Shown here in pieces: positions 41,912 to 51,479 of a stretch of 54,413 nt of DNA. A program made the translations under genes and the position numbers. The stretch lies in assembly GCF_001707885.1 (NCBI RefSeq), contig NZ_MASS01000027.1:1-54413 (forward strand), in the 5' to 3' direction. Every line of letters starts with the position of its first letter. The first letter of the stretch is position 1. The DNA comes from Desulfosporosinus cupriresistens (GTDB taxonomy: Bacteria > Bacillota > Desulfitobacteriia > Desulfitobacteriales > Desulfitobacteriaceae). The notes below the pieces were generated by a model. It saw only the letters and a program-made list of their open reading frames with translations. It was not told where the DNA came from and ran no database searches.

Positions 41912-44659
41912 ATGAGTGGTCGTCGGGCAGATCAAACTAAAAAAATCGTTGCTGCACAACCCAACAAGGACGTAACATCCGTAAGAGGGCAAATTACGGA
42001 TCGCTCATCAATAAACCTACTTCTCCAACTTCAGAAGACTCTAGGCAATGAGGCGGTGCAGCGCCTGATCCAGGCAAATCTGAATGCCGCTCAACCGAGA
42101 GATATAGTTAACTTTTATAAAGTTTCTATTGAAGGAAAGACAGTTACTCTTACTGAAGGAGAGTATAAATCTGAACTCGTTCGGATTACCAGCCAGCTAG
42201 AAGTTAATTTTGGGTTGCTGGAGGGTGAAGCGGTTTACAATGCCCGGCAGCATAAGATGTTCCTTGATGAAATCCACGGTTTTGTAGGTTGTATAAGTGA
42301 TATCCTTGGTGATACAGTACCACCTCATATCGGAATTTGGTCCTGGCCACGTCCGGCAATCGAACGGGGGCGGGAAGCGCTTAAGACCGGAAGAGTAGAG
42401 GTGGCGGCAAAACAGTTAAAGCTTGCTCAGGAATCATTACGCGATGCCAAGCGGGAGTGGAATGTATATATCGATAAGACAACAGGCGGTTCTGAACAAG
42501 CGGTTACAGCTTTGACCTATACAAGAGATATCTCTTTCGCTATTGCTATCGGGACAGCCACAGTTGTCGCCGCTCCGGTAGTCGCCGGCGCCCTTGCCGG
42601 GGGTGGCGCTATAACAACCGGTACCGTCCTTACCACAGGTGCCATGGTAACCTCAGGTGGAGCCGGGGCAGGCGCTGTCCTACGGGGCGGGTCTTCTGCA
42701 GCGGGGCAGGCTCTGGCCGGCGGCCCGATTAACTATAACGAGGTATTGAAGGAATCTGTTGAGGGAGCTAAGCGTGGCGCAGTGGACGCTGCTAGCGGTG
42801 TGGTCGGTGTTGGTGCAGGAAAAGCACTCGGACTCGGAGCAAAAGGTGTGGGTCTCGGCCAGCAAATTTTAAAAGGTGGCTTGGCGGGCGGAGCAGGTGG
42901 AGGTATCGGAGGAGTATTGGATGCGTCCCTGGAGAGGAAATCGGCCAAGGAAATCATTGAGGCTGGTGGCAAAGGCGTATTGGCAGGATTTGTGGGGGGG
43001 ATTTTTGGTACTGCAGCTACTGGTTTTTCACAGGGGAAATCCCCAATGGTGAAGTTTCTTGCTGAGACCCTTGGTGAGGGTGGCGGCGGGGCGGTAAGCG
43101 CCGCCCTTACAGGAGGATCACCAGAAGAAATTAAGAAAGCGATCATCACAAGTGTTATTACCGGAAGAGCAACATCAATGGCGGCTCACCCTACTAAGGG
43201 GGCGCTTAAGGCTAATGTAAAGGCAGATATGGAAGTATTACCTGAACGAACTCCTGATAGGACAAAGCCAGGAACAGCAAAAAAACCTTGGAAGTGGTCA
43301 TGGAAAAAGGGTAACAAGAATGAAATTCCCATGATGATAGACCACCCTGAATACCCCAACATCTTTTATGATGCCAATATTAAAAACCTTAACTTGAAAA
43401 AACTGTTTAAAGAACTAGGAAAGACTGAAACGGGCAGTCAAATCATTCGGGAAATTGAAAACGGTAACATGCATCTTATTGTTACGAAGGAGGGCTTGTC
43501 GAAAAGAGCTGTGGGACTCCAAACCGGCAAGGAGGTGCATGTAGTGTGGAACGATAACAGGAAGGAGGTTGTGAGCACCCTAATTCACGAGGGGTCGCAC
43601 TTTCTGTTCAATGATGAGAACGGTAACCCCACCGGCACAAGGCTTCATAACGAGGCTGACGCCAGAATTCATGAGTATGAATACAGGATGAAAGTGGGAG
43701 CAAAGCCCTATGACAGCGCAGAAGCTGCCTATCGGGAAACCTTTAGAAAAGTGAATAAGGAAACAATGGATCCGGCTAAAGCCCAGGTTGCAGCTGAAAA
43801 GGCGATGATAGCAGACCTGAAGCAGGATTATGAACGTACAGGGGTGGAGTCACCTCAGCAGGAAAGGGCTGACAGCGGGCAGTTAATCCACGAGACGGCA
43901 GTGAGAATTGAAAATAGAATCTTCAAGGGATCCAAGGCGCCTCTACCAGCATCTGAGGTTGCAGGCGGCGGATCTGCTCCAACCGGAACTGCCCCAATTA
44001 AACCCGGGACTTCGGAGTACCACCGCCAGCCAAATGAGGATCGGAGAACGGTTAGGGGAGTTCCCGCTTCCAGGAAAGGAGGGTCAGTGACAGGGTCTCC
44101 AAAAGAGAGCGTAGATGATTTTATTAAAAGAGGCGGTGAGATAAAGAAGTTACCTCCTGACCCCAGGCTTAGTTCTGACTCATCCACCCGCTCTTTCTAT
44201 GAAGAAATTGCAGAATCGGGATTGATTCATGAAGATCCGGTCCTGGAGAGTTTGCTTAGGGTCCAGGGAACATGTAGGGATACCCTATTTAAGGATCAGA
44301 TTGTCCCCATATTGAGGAGGTCAATGCCGGCTAATTCGGTATTTACAACTAGGGATTCCATATTCCTCGAGCAGGTTCTGGGTATCCAAAAGCTTCCCTG
44401 GCGGAGGGGGGCAGGTCCGGATCTTATTCTTGTAGACGTTCAGGGAAAAAGAATAGCAATTTTAGATTTGACCAGAACTCCAAGGGCAAGCCATTCCTCA
44501 AAAACAGCGAATTATACCGGGCTCCTGAAAGATGTTTTGCCTAGAGGATGGCAAATAGAGACTACTCAGGATTTCTACCATGTGGGCCAATTTAGTTCCC
44601 AGAAGGTAATTCTCCAGTTAAAAGATATTTTAGTTAAGTTCGGATTGCATTTGAGCTAA
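41912..44659 (+). CDS. Candidate eCIS payload: glycine-zipper, HExxH and nuclease-like domains
   Basis: The 915-residue protein ends the operon. The N-terminus has LLLQLQKTLGNEAVQRLIQ (about 30-52), the LQRT-GN-AVQRL pattern common in eCIS-linked proteins with DUF4157. Residues about 205-415 are Gly/Ala-rich and hydrophobic. At residue 559 TLIHEGSHFLF gives an HExxH zinc site, with EADARIHEYE (from 581) as likely third ligand, so a zincin protease or protease-like domain. The last 100 residues hold GPDLILVDVQGKRIAILDLT (Asp837, Asp852), like a PD-(D/E)xK nuclease but with Thr instead of Lys. No immunity gene follows. GGAGGTGAT precedes ATG 41912. Confidence 0.65.
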   Translation: MSGRRADQTKKIVAAQPNKDVTSVRGQITDRSSINLLLQLQKTLGNEAVQRLIQANLNAAQPRDIVNFYKVSIEGKTVTLTEGEYKSELVRITSQLEVNFGLLEGEAVYNARQHKMFLDEIHGFVGCISDILGDTVPPHIGIWSWPRPAIERGREALKTGRVEVAAKQLKLAQESLRDAKREWNVYIDKTTGGSEQAVTALTYTRDISFAIAIGTATVVAAPVVAGALAGGGAITTGTVLTTGAMVTSGGAGAGAVLRGGSSAAGQALAGGPINYNEVLKESVEGAKRGAVDAASGVVGVGAGKALGLGAKGVGLGQQILKGGLAGGAGGGIGGVLDASLERKSAKEIIEAGGKGVLAGFVGGIFGTAATGFSQGKSPMVKFLAETLGEGGGGAVSAALTGGSPEEIKKAIITSVITGRATSMAAHPTKGALKANVKADMEVLPERTPDRTKPGTAKKPWKWSWKKGNKNEIPMMIDHPEYPNIFYDANIKNLNLKKLFKELGKTETGSQIIREIENGNMHLIVTKEGLSKRAVGLQTGKEVHVVWNDNRKEVVSTLIHEGSHFLFNDENGNPTGTRLHNEADARIHEYEYRMKVGAKPYDSAEAAYRETFRKVNKETMDPAKAQVAAEKAMIADLKQDYERTGVESPQQERADSGQLIHETAVRIENRIFKGSKAPLPASEVAGGGSAPTGTAPIKPGTSEYHRQPNEDRRTVRGVPASRKGGSVTGSPKESVDDFIKRGGEIKKLPPDPRLSSDSSTRSFYEEIAESGLIHEDPVLESLLRVQGTCRDTLFKDQIVPILRRSMPANSVFTTRDSIFLEQVLGIQKLPWRRGAGPDLILVDVQGKRIAILDLTRTPRASHSSKTANYTGLLKDVLPRGWQIETTQDFYHVGQFSSQKVILQLKDILVKFGLHLS

Positions 44660-44835
44660 TTGACGATTGTTTAAAGTCGAAGGAACCAAGGCTTTAGCAC
44701 CTTCACCAATAAATATTAGTTGCGTGGTTTCCAGACGGGGGCAACATTTATATTTCAGCAGAGCTTCGATATGTCTTAAACATATTGGTTAAATAATTTA
44801 ACCTTAAATAATAAATCTATTTTTCTGTTCAAAAG

Positions 44836-44875
44836 AAAAGACCAGCTTGAATGTTACTTCAAGGTGGTCTTTTTA
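44836..44875. terminator. Bidirectional terminator between eCIS and lut/liv operons
   Basis: AAAGACCAGCTTGAA pairs with TTCAAGGTGGTCTTT around a 5-base loop, with T-runs on both strands. It lies between convergent operons. Nothing else is seen in 44660-45022. Confidence 0.85.
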
Positions 44876-45022
44876 AATAATGGCTTTAATATTCCGCACA
44901 TTATCAACTCTCCTGTTGACATAAGGTTAAATTCAGCAGTAAATAATCAGCAAAGTACTTCTCAAGATTTACTTTCTCGTTTGTTCTCGAAAAGAGTATA
45001 TTCTTTGTTCGTGGGATGTTGG

Positions 45023-45718
45023 CTAGCCCTCGCCTCTTGATCCTTCTAAATGTTTTTTCATAAGAATCCTTGCTTGTTCTGCGTTGTGACAAACAATGGC
45101 CTCATATATCGAGATATGTTCTTGGATTGTGCATAATCCCCCAATGTCATGACTAAAACGGAGTGGTCCAGCTTTCTTTATGAGCTCCAGAATATGAATT
45201 ACAAACGTTTGGAGAAGTCGATTCATCATTGAATTCTGTGAAGCTTGAGTAATCAGAAAGTGAAACCGCATATCCGCTTTAGCATAAGCGTCTAAATCAT
45301 TTAAATGAGACTGCATGTCACGAAGGGCCTGAGAAATTCGCTGCAAGTCTTCCTCTGTGGCTCTCAACGCTGCTAAGCCGGCACATTCAACTTCAAGCGT
45401 AATCCGAGTTTCCCAAAGCTCCTCTATTCGTGTCGGCTCGACCGATAAAGCTAAAGCCAAAGGACTAATAACCTCATTTAACTGAGCATCGCGAATGAAC
45501 GTACCCCCTCCGGGTTTAATTTCAACCCATCCTAAGAACTCCATAGTTCTTAAGGCTTCGCGCAAAGTTGTCCGACTAACCCCCAACTCACCTGCCATTT
45601 CTCGTTCACCCATCAGGCGATCTCCGGGTCGGAGCTTTTCCTTGATTATCAAGCTATTAATTTGTTTTAGAACCTCGTGAGACGTTCTTTGAGGTTTCGT
45701 AATCTTTTCAAACTGCAT
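45023..45718 (-). CDS. FadR-subfamily GntR regulator
   Basis: The 231-residue protein has a GntR winged helix (about 10-75; LRPGDRLMGEREMAGELGVS, RTTLREALRTMEFLGWVEIK) and an FCD ligand domain (about 85-220), where Asp and His residues bind a metal that grips an organic acid. FCD regulators such as LldR/LutR respond to lactate or similar acids. It is the last gene of an operon with LUD oxidoreductases and a Liv importer, so it likely represses that operon. GGGGAGGG precedes ATG 45718. Confidence 0.9.
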   Translation of the reverse strand: MQFEKITKPQRTSHEVLKQINSLIIKEKLRPGDRLMGEREMAGELGVSRTTLREALRTMEFLGWVEIKPGGGTFIRDAQLNEVISPLALALSVEPTRIEELWETRITLEVECAGLAALRATEEDLQRISQALRDMQSHLNDLDAYAKADMRFHFLITQASQNSMMNRLLQTFVIHILELIKKAGPLRFSHDIGGLCTIQEHISIYEAIVCHNAEQARILMKKHLEGSRGEG

Positions 45719-45773
45719 TGAAACCCTCCCCTAGGTACGAGAGCTAAACTTGACGGAGCTAAACCTAACAGAG

Positions 45774-46790
45774 CTAAACCTGGATACCCATGGGACAATT
45801 TTGATTACACAATGTGCAGTCCCCACAATCTGTATTATTAGCTTGTTTTGAGCCTTGTACAAAAGCGGCCAAAACGTTGGCCCTTTTCCCGCTGAAAAAA
45901 TAGCCCCTCTCTAATCCTTCGCCAAGATATTTGGGGCAATCGACGAGACACCCTCCGCAGTGCAGGCATTTAAGCAAATCCCACTGCTGATTTTCAGAAG
46001 CTGCCAAACGTCCATTATCGAGCAAAATGACATACACCTCTTTGGGGCCGTGCATACCTTGGACCATTCTAAACTCGATATCTGCCGTTCTGCTAGGGCC
46101 ACTGATAAAGGAAATATATTTAAGAACATCTTTTCCCATGCCATACACACTGATCGCCCGACAAACAGTCAAAGCATCTTCGAGTGAAGGGACAATTTTA
46201 TCAATTCCAGCCACCACAATATGGTTATACGGAAGATTCGAGGTGAATCGTACATTTCCCTCACTTTCTAAGAGGGCAAGGGTTCCATTCTGTTCAACAA
46301 TAGCCTCTGCACCTGTAATTCCATACTGCATATGAGCTACCTGGAGTTTGATCTCATCCTTATTCTGGGCTACCCACTCCTTATTGGAAATGGGGGTATT
46401 AATGCTGGCAATCCAAGGGTGCGCGTTAACCTTTGTCCCGGCGATTCGTTCCCCTAGATCAGTATCAAAAACCTTAACCTCTTGGGACTGTAAATACTCC
46501 CTTAGATTTATTTCGTTAAATACAGAGTTTTTACTCATTGCAACGCTCTGATTGCCTGCCAGGATTTTCAAGATTTGTTTTTGAGCCTCTGTGGCGTTCT
46601 GAGCAAAAATTACATGACAGCCTTTGCCTTTGAGGGTGGTAACTGCCTTGTCAACATAATCCTTAAGATTAGCGGCCATCGAGCTTTTGATTTCTTGCAC
46701 TTGGCTAGCCAGATTTGGATACTCTTGCAGAAGTCCGTCGCGACGAGAACTAATTTTCTTTAAGATCATTTGAGCCTTTGTACTGCTCAT
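45774..46790 (-). CDS. LUD-domain 4Fe-4S protein (LutB/LutC-like)
   Basis: ATG 46790 follows GGAGGAG and gives 338 residues; a start at 46808 lies upstream but has no ribosome site. Residues about 15-270 form a LUD domain (GITGAEAIVEQNGTLALLES, HIVVAGIDKIVPSLEDALTV). The C-terminus has two Cys clusters, CLHCGGCLVDCP and CGDCTLCNQNCP, for 4Fe-4S clusters. In LutABC systems such subunits oxidise L-lactate to pyruvate. The flavin-free LUD fold is shared by the upstream gene, with which it should form a complex. Confidence 0.85.
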   Translation of the reverse strand: MSSTKAQMILKKISSRRDGLLQEYPNLASQVQEIKSSMAANLKDYVDKAVTTLKGKGCHVIFAQNATEAQKQILKILAGNQSVAMSKNSVFNEINLREYLQSQEVKVFDTDLGERIAGTKVNAHPWIASINTPISNKEWVAQNKDEIKLQVAHMQYGITGAEAIVEQNGTLALLESEGNVRFTSNLPYNHIVVAGIDKIVPSLEDALTVCRAISVYGMGKDVLKYISFISGPSRTADIEFRMVQGMHGPKEVYVILLDNGRLAASENQQWDLLKCLHCGGCLVDCPKYLGEGLERGYFFSGKRANVLAAFVQGSKQANNTDCGDCTLCNQNCPMGIQV

Positions 46791-46794
46791 TTTC

Positions 46795-48957
46795 TCATCT
46801 CCTCCCATAGGCTCGGCTCAGAATCTGAACCACGTGAGAAACTTTTTGCTTCATAGCGTGCTGAGCAATGCCATCGCGAAAATGAACCATGCATCCGGGA
46901 CAACTCGTCGCCAAAGTGGTGGCCTGAGTATCCGCAACGTCCTTCAATTTTCCTTCATTAATCCGTTGTGAAAGTTCATAGAAGCTTAAACTGAACGAAC
47001 CACCAAATCCACAACACATATCGGCGTCCTGCATTTCTACATAATTCACTCCAGGGATCTTTTGGATAATTTCCCGGGGTTCCTTTTTCACACCCATACT
47101 CCGAGCGAGATGACAAGGATCATGATAGGTCACCGTTTCTGCGACTCTGTGCTCAGGTGGCTTTAACCGAATATCTTGGCTGAGAAATTCGTTAATATCT
47201 TTTACCTTCAGAGCAAGGTTTCTCACCTTTTTCTGAAGCTCCGGGGAATCCTCGGCAAACAGTTTAGGGTACTCCTCTTTGAAAGCAACGGCACAACTCG
47301 GGCAAACAAAAACCAAAGCATCCATCTCTAAAGAACTATAAGCCGCAATGTTTTTTAAAGCCATAGTTTTGGCGTGATCTAGGTCTCCGCTCACAATACT
47401 AGGAATTCCGCAACAAACATCCTCATTAGCAAGTTTAACCTCAACGTTATTTTCTGCTAAGACATGAAGTAGCGCTTCGCCCAGATCTGTCTCAGTGTAA
47501 TTCACGACACACCCTGGATAAAAACCGACTTTTTTAACCGGTTTAGCAAGTGGTTTTGGTTTGGCAATTTCCGTAAAGGACTTGCCGGAGAAGCGGGGAA
47601 TTACACGCTCTTGCGGTAAGCCGAAGGAATTTAACGTCAAACGGGAGGTCATCCCCTTATCAGACTCTTTTAAGGCCAGCTTTCCAAAGGTTGTCGCTAG
47701 TTTATTGACCACAGGCAGGGTTTGAGGTTTGCTTAACATCGAGAAGATTAAATTCTTCTTCCAACCTACCCCTTTTTGAGCCACAGCATCTTGCCGAAGC
47801 TTCCATAACATATTGGGGGTCGCCATTTGTACGGGGCAGGCGGTTTGACACTTTTGACAGCCGATACAAAGAGATAAGCCGTTTTCTTCAGTCTTTTCTA
47901 GGTCGCCATGAAAGGCGGCAAAGACTAAGCCTCGTCCCCCCAGATATTTATAGCCGTACTTGCTGCCGACTTCCGCATAAACTGGACAAAAGTTTAAGCA
48001 GCTTCCGCAATTGATACAGTATAGGGATTCTTGAAATCCTGCCTCAATCGCTTCCTGACGACCATTTTTCAATAAAACGATATGCACTTCTTTAGGACCC
48101 TGACCGTGTGTATCTTCGTCCAGATCAGGGTCTAGGGATTCACTGACTCCTGAGATCACCGAAACATAGGTTCCGATGTCCTGACCTACGCCATAGACTG
48201 CTGCCGCCCGTACAACTTGCATAGCATCTTCAAGGGTCGAGACGATTTTCTCCACACCGGCAATCACAATGTGAACTTTAGGCATCATTGAAACCGCCCG
48301 GATATTCCCTTCATTTTCAGTTACGAAAATGCTCCCCGTATCTGCTGCAATCGCATTGGCCCCCGAGATTCCAACATCCGCTTTAACCAAAAAGTCGCGG
48401 AGTCCCTTACGGGCAGAAACGACCAAGGCTTCGGGAGTACATTCTAATTGAATTCCCTCCTCTTCAGAAAAGAGCTGGGTTATCTTTTCGATTGAAAGAT
48501 GGATCGCTGGAGCCAGCGAGTGACTCGCTTCACACTTTGCCAGCTGATTAATTCGATCTCCCAGATCTGTTTCAACGACTGTTACGCCACGATCTTCAAG
48601 GTAATGGGAAATATTAATTTCTTTACCGGCATTGGATTTGGACTTAACGACCAAGCCCTCCTTCGGAATGAGGCTCGCGATATAGTTTTGGGCATCCTCA
48701 GCAGTATCAGCCAGATACACTTTGCAGCCCTTTTCTTCCAACGATCGTTGTGCTTTGGCGATCACTTCATCTAAATGATCCATGCTATATTCTTTGATCT
48801 GGCGCAAACGATTAGAAAGCTCGGGATAATTGGGAACCATCTTTAACATGGCTGGGCGGATCGCATCAAAAGCGCGAAATCTCCCTTTGCGAGACTCCAT
48901 ATCCTTGAGCCCTTCTGTGACCTTACTTTTTACGATTTTATAGGTTTGCTTTCCCAT
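46795..48957 (-). CDS. LUD-4Fe-4S-CCG fusion oxidoreductase (LutB plus LutA-like)
   Basis: ATG 48957 behind AAAGGAG gives 720 residues. In order: LUD domain (about 40-300; VGISGANAIAADTGSIFVTE), two 4Fe-4S motifs (CINCGSCLNFCP and CIGCQKCQTACP), then two CCG domains typical of heterodisulfide reductase subunit B, GlpC and LutA (GFYPGCVVNYTE, CCGIPSIVSGD and TYHDPCHLARSM, CCGFGGSFS, CPGCMVHFRDG). It thus unites LutB and LutA functions in one chain. With the 45774 gene it should be a membrane-associated lactate-type dehydrogenase passing electrons to quinone or another carrier. The substrate is inferred only. Confidence 0.87.
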   Translation of the reverse strand: MGKQTYKIVKSKVTEGLKDMESRKGRFRAFDAIRPAMLKMVPNYPELSNRLRQIKEYSMDHLDEVIAKAQRSLEEKGCKVYLADTAEDAQNYIASLIPKEGLVVKSKSNAGKEINISHYLEDRGVTVVETDLGDRINQLAKCEASHSLAPAIHLSIEKITQLFSEEEGIQLECTPEALVVSARKGLRDFLVKADVGISGANAIAADTGSIFVTENEGNIRAVSMMPKVHIVIAGVEKIVSTLEDAMQVVRAAAVYGVGQDIGTYVSVISGVSESLDPDLDEDTHGQGPKEVHIVLLKNGRQEAIEAGFQESLYCINCGSCLNFCPVYAEVGSKYGYKYLGGRGLVFAAFHGDLEKTEENGLSLCIGCQKCQTACPVQMATPNMLWKLRQDAVAQKGVGWKKNLIFSMLSKPQTLPVVNKLATTFGKLALKESDKGMTSRLTLNSFGLPQERVIPRFSGKSFTEIAKPKPLAKPVKKVGFYPGCVVNYTETDLGEALLHVLAENNVEVKLANEDVCCGIPSIVSGDLDHAKTMALKNIAAYSSLEMDALVFVCPSCAVAFKEEYPKLFAEDSPELQKKVRNLALKVKDINEFLSQDIRLKPPEHRVAETVTYHDPCHLARSMGVKKEPREIIQKIPGVNYVEMQDADMCCGFGGSFSLSFYELSQRINEGKLKDVADTQATTLATSCPGCMVHFRDGIAQHAMKQKVSHVVQILSRAYGRR

Positions 48958-49057
48958 GGTTGACCTCTTCTCCTTTGGTTTAGTGGTTGGACCGGTAGGC
49001 ATAAACAAAAGAGGGGATTATAGTAAGGGATTAGCGTATGCAAACGCTCGTTAATAT

Positions 49058-49774
49058 TTAAGTATCAGCCTTCATCCCGCCCAGATAGGCTTCCATAACC
49101 CGAGGATTTTTGGCAACCTCTTCAGCCTTCCCATGCAGGACGATCTTTCCTGTTTCCAGAACATAGGCATAGTGAGCAATCTTTAAGGCTTGACGAACAT
49201 TTTGCTCAACGAGGAGAATCGTTGTACCTTCCTGATTGATCTCTTGAATGACTTTAAAGATATCGGCAACGACCAGAGGGGCTAGGCCCATGGAGGGTTC
49301 ATCAAGTAGTAGCAGCTTAGGTCTAGCCATCAGAGCACGGCCGATCGCCAGCATTTGTTGCTGCCCTCCAGAAAGTGTTCCTCCTAATTGTTGTTTGCGT
49401 TCTTCTAAGATCGGAAAACGCTTAAAAACCTTTTCTAAATCTGCCTGAACTTCTTTATCTTTTCTTTGATAGGCTCCCATCTCCAAGTTTTCCAGAACCG
49501 TCATCCCTGCTAAAACATTTCGTCCCTCTGGGACCAGAGACATGCCCAGACTTACAATTCTGTGAGGGGCCAAACCTCGAATCTCCTGGTTTAGGAACTT
49601 AATCTGTCCAGCCTGAGCCTTGAGAAGCCCAACCAGAGATTTCATAGTGGTCGTCTTTCCGGCTCCGTTCGCCCCGATGAGAGAAACAATCGAGCCTTGG
49701 GGAACGTCGAGGTCAATCCCTTTAATCGCCCTTATACTGCCATAACTTGTCGACAAACCGCTGATGTTCAGCAT
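49058..49774 (-). CDS. livF: Branched-chain amino acid type ABC ATPase, LivF-like
   Basis: The 238-residue ATPase has Walker A GANGAGKTTT, signature LSGGQQQMLAIGRALMARPK and Walker B LLLLDEPSMGLAP, plus the LivF-type end LETGKIVLHGKAEEVAKNPR and VMEAYLG. With LivG it powers import through the LivHM channel. Its start lies 2 bp after the livG stop. The livG-livF pair is followed 100 bp later by the LUD genes, so the operon continues into metabolism. Confidence 0.93.
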   Translation of the reverse strand: MLNISGLSTSYGSIRAIKGIDLDVPQGSIVSLIGANGAGKTTTMKSLVGLLKAQAGQIKFLNQEIRGLAPHRIVSLGMSLVPEGRNVLAGMTVLENLEMGAYQRKDKEVQADLEKVFKRFPILEERKQQLGGTLSGGQQQMLAIGRALMARPKLLLLDEPSMGLAPLVVADIFKVIQEINQEGTTILLVEQNVRQALKIAHYAYVLETGKIVLHGKAEEVAKNPRVMEAYLGGMKADT

Positions 49775-49776
49775 CT

Positions 49777-50538
49777 CTATGCCTCCTCCCGGCCCAAATA
49801 AGCTTCAATGACCAACGGGTTTTTCTGAATCTCGGCCGGAGTACCTTCAGCAATCTTTTGTCCGAAATTAATTACCACAAGTCGATCACAAACGTTCATG
49901 ACAAGATTCATATCATGTTCAATTAAGATGACGGTTTTCCCCATCAGTTGTATTTTCTTGATCAGAAGACGCAAGTCTTCGGTTTCACTCTCATTCATTC
50001 CTGCGGCAGGTTCATCGAGAAGAATTATCTCGGGTTCTGTTGCCAGCGCCCTGGCGATTTCCAAGCGGCGTTGTTGCCCATAGGGGAGCGAACCAGCGGG
50101 AGTATCCGTGTCATTTTCAACTCCGACTAACTGAAGGAGAGCTTGAGCTCGTTCGCTGGTCCTTTTCTCTTCCTTGCGTTGGGCGGGAGTACGCCATAAT
50201 CCCTTCCATACCCCGGCCTTAGTTCGACAATGTGCCCCGACCATAACATTGTCCAGCGGACTCATATGGCCGAACAGGCGAATATTCTGGAATGTGCGAG
50301 CTAAGCCTAACGACGTAACCTTATATGGCCGTATTCCTAACAAATTTTTACCCTTGTAGGAGATCTTTCCGCTGCTAGGTGGAAAAATCCCGGTGATCAG
50401 GTTAAAGAGAGTCGTCTTTCCGGCACCATTTGGACCGATAATCCCTACGATTTCCCCGCCATTCACGGTAAAACTCACATTACCTAACGCCGCCAAACCG
50501 CCAAAGCTTTTACTCACTTGATCAAGGACTAATGTCAT
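49777..50538 (-). CDS. livG: Branched-chain amino acid type ABC ATPase, LivG-like
   Basis: The 253-residue ATPase has Walker A GPNGAGKTTLFNLITG, a signature with Tyr instead of Ser (LPYGQQRRLEIARAL, usual for LivG) and Walker B IILLDEPAAGMNESE. The LivG-typical helical insert (VGAHCRTKAGVWKGLWRTPA) is present. Start and livM stop overlap by 4 bp (ATGA). Confidence 0.93.
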   Translation of the reverse strand: MTLVLDQVSKSFGGLAALGNVSFTVNGGEIVGIIGPNGAGKTTLFNLITGIFPPSSGKISYKGKNLLGIRPYKVTSLGLARTFQNIRLFGHMSPLDNVMVGAHCRTKAGVWKGLWRTPAQRKEEKRTSERAQALLQLVGVENDTDTPAGSLPYGQQRRLEIARALATEPEIILLDEPAAGMNESETEDLRLLIKKIQLMGKTVILIEHDMNLVMNVCDRLVVINFGQKIAEGTPAEIQKNPLVIEAYLGREEA

Positions 50539-51479
50539 TGTTTAATCCCCCTTCCAAGCTTGCGTTTCCAGAAACGAACTGTCTCCTCACTAATCAACCC
50601 CTGAGGCCGAAAGGCCATCATAGCAACCATCAGCGCTCCATAAATCATTAGACGATATTCAGAAGCTGAGCGCAACAGTTCAGGCAGCAAGGTTAGCAGT
50701 AATGCTCCGACAATGGGCCCTATAATTAAGTCGCTGCCACCTAAGACAGCAAAAGTGAGAATTTCAACGGTACGGTTGTAGGCAAAATCCTTCGGTCCGA
50801 TAAAAAAAGTTAAATGAGCAGATAGACCGCCGGCAATCCCAGCAATTAAAGCCCCTAGAGCAAAAGCGAGCAGTTTATAATATGTCGTATTGATCCCCAT
50901 AGCTTCGGCCGCAGGTTCATCGGCTTTAATAGCTGCAAAGGCCCGACCAACTCTGGATCGGTTAAGTCTTGTACAAAAAAAGATCAGAAAAGAGAGACAG
51001 AGGAGCAGGACAACTAAGACCATCAAGTTACTCGTCTGCTGAGCAGTTAAGCCACCAACCCCATGGGGGAAACCTAAGGCAGACAGGGCTTTGCCAATCT
51101 TAGCCCCAAGGGTTGGAATTCCGGATATTCCCAATGCACCATTGGTAACCTTCAGGTTTAAAACGATAACTCGTACAACTTCTCCAAAGCCGAGGGTGGC
51201 AATCGCCAAGTAGATCCCTGTAAGTCTTAAGGCAGGAAATCCAATAATTATGGAAATAAAACTTGCAGCAATACCCCCGATTGGGATGCCCAGATAGACG
51301 GGTAAACCTGCTTTTACAGTCAGGATTGCACAAGTATAGGCTCCAATGCTCATAAAACCAGCATTTCCCAGAGATAACTGCCCGGTCGCTAGCGTCAGAT
51401 AAATGCTTACCCCAAGGATGGCATTTAACAAAACAAAGATGGCAATTTGTAGATAATATTGGTTCAAGATAACGTCCAC
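50535..51479 (-). CDS. livM: ABC permease, LivM-like
   Basis: The 314-residue membrane protein starts at GTG 51479, right after the livH stop, with GGGAGGA inside the livH end. It shows LATGQLSLGNAGFMSIGAYT, the LivM hallmark, and the coupling segment NRSRVGRAFAAIKADEPAAE. About nine or ten membrane segments are expected. It pairs with LivH to form the import channel. Confidence 0.92.
   Translation of the reverse strand: MDVILNQYYLQIAIFVLLNAILGVSIYLTLATGQLSLGNAGFMSIGAYTCAILTVKAGLPVYLGIPIGGIAASFISIIIGFPALRLTGIYLAIATLGFGEVVRVIVLNLKVTNGALGISGIPTLGAKIGKALSALGFPHGVGGLTAQQTSNLMVLVVLLLCLSFLIFFCTRLNRSRVGRAFAAIKADEPAAEAMGINTTYYKLLAFALGALIAGIAGGLSAHLTFFIGPKDFAYNRTVEILTFAVLGGSDLIIGPIVGALLLTLLPELLRSASEYRLMIYGALMVAMMAFRPQGLISEETVRFWKRKLGRGIKQ

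Noticed and set aside
42733..43149. 138-residue proline-rich minus-strand frame
   Set aside because: It mirrors the glycine/alanine-rich part of the payload gene; no start signal and no protein-like pattern.
21523..44659. Prophage or R-type tailocin
   Set aside because: No capsid, portal, terminase, integrase, holin or lysin genes; the AAA+ ATPase and DUF4255 protein are eCIS markers.
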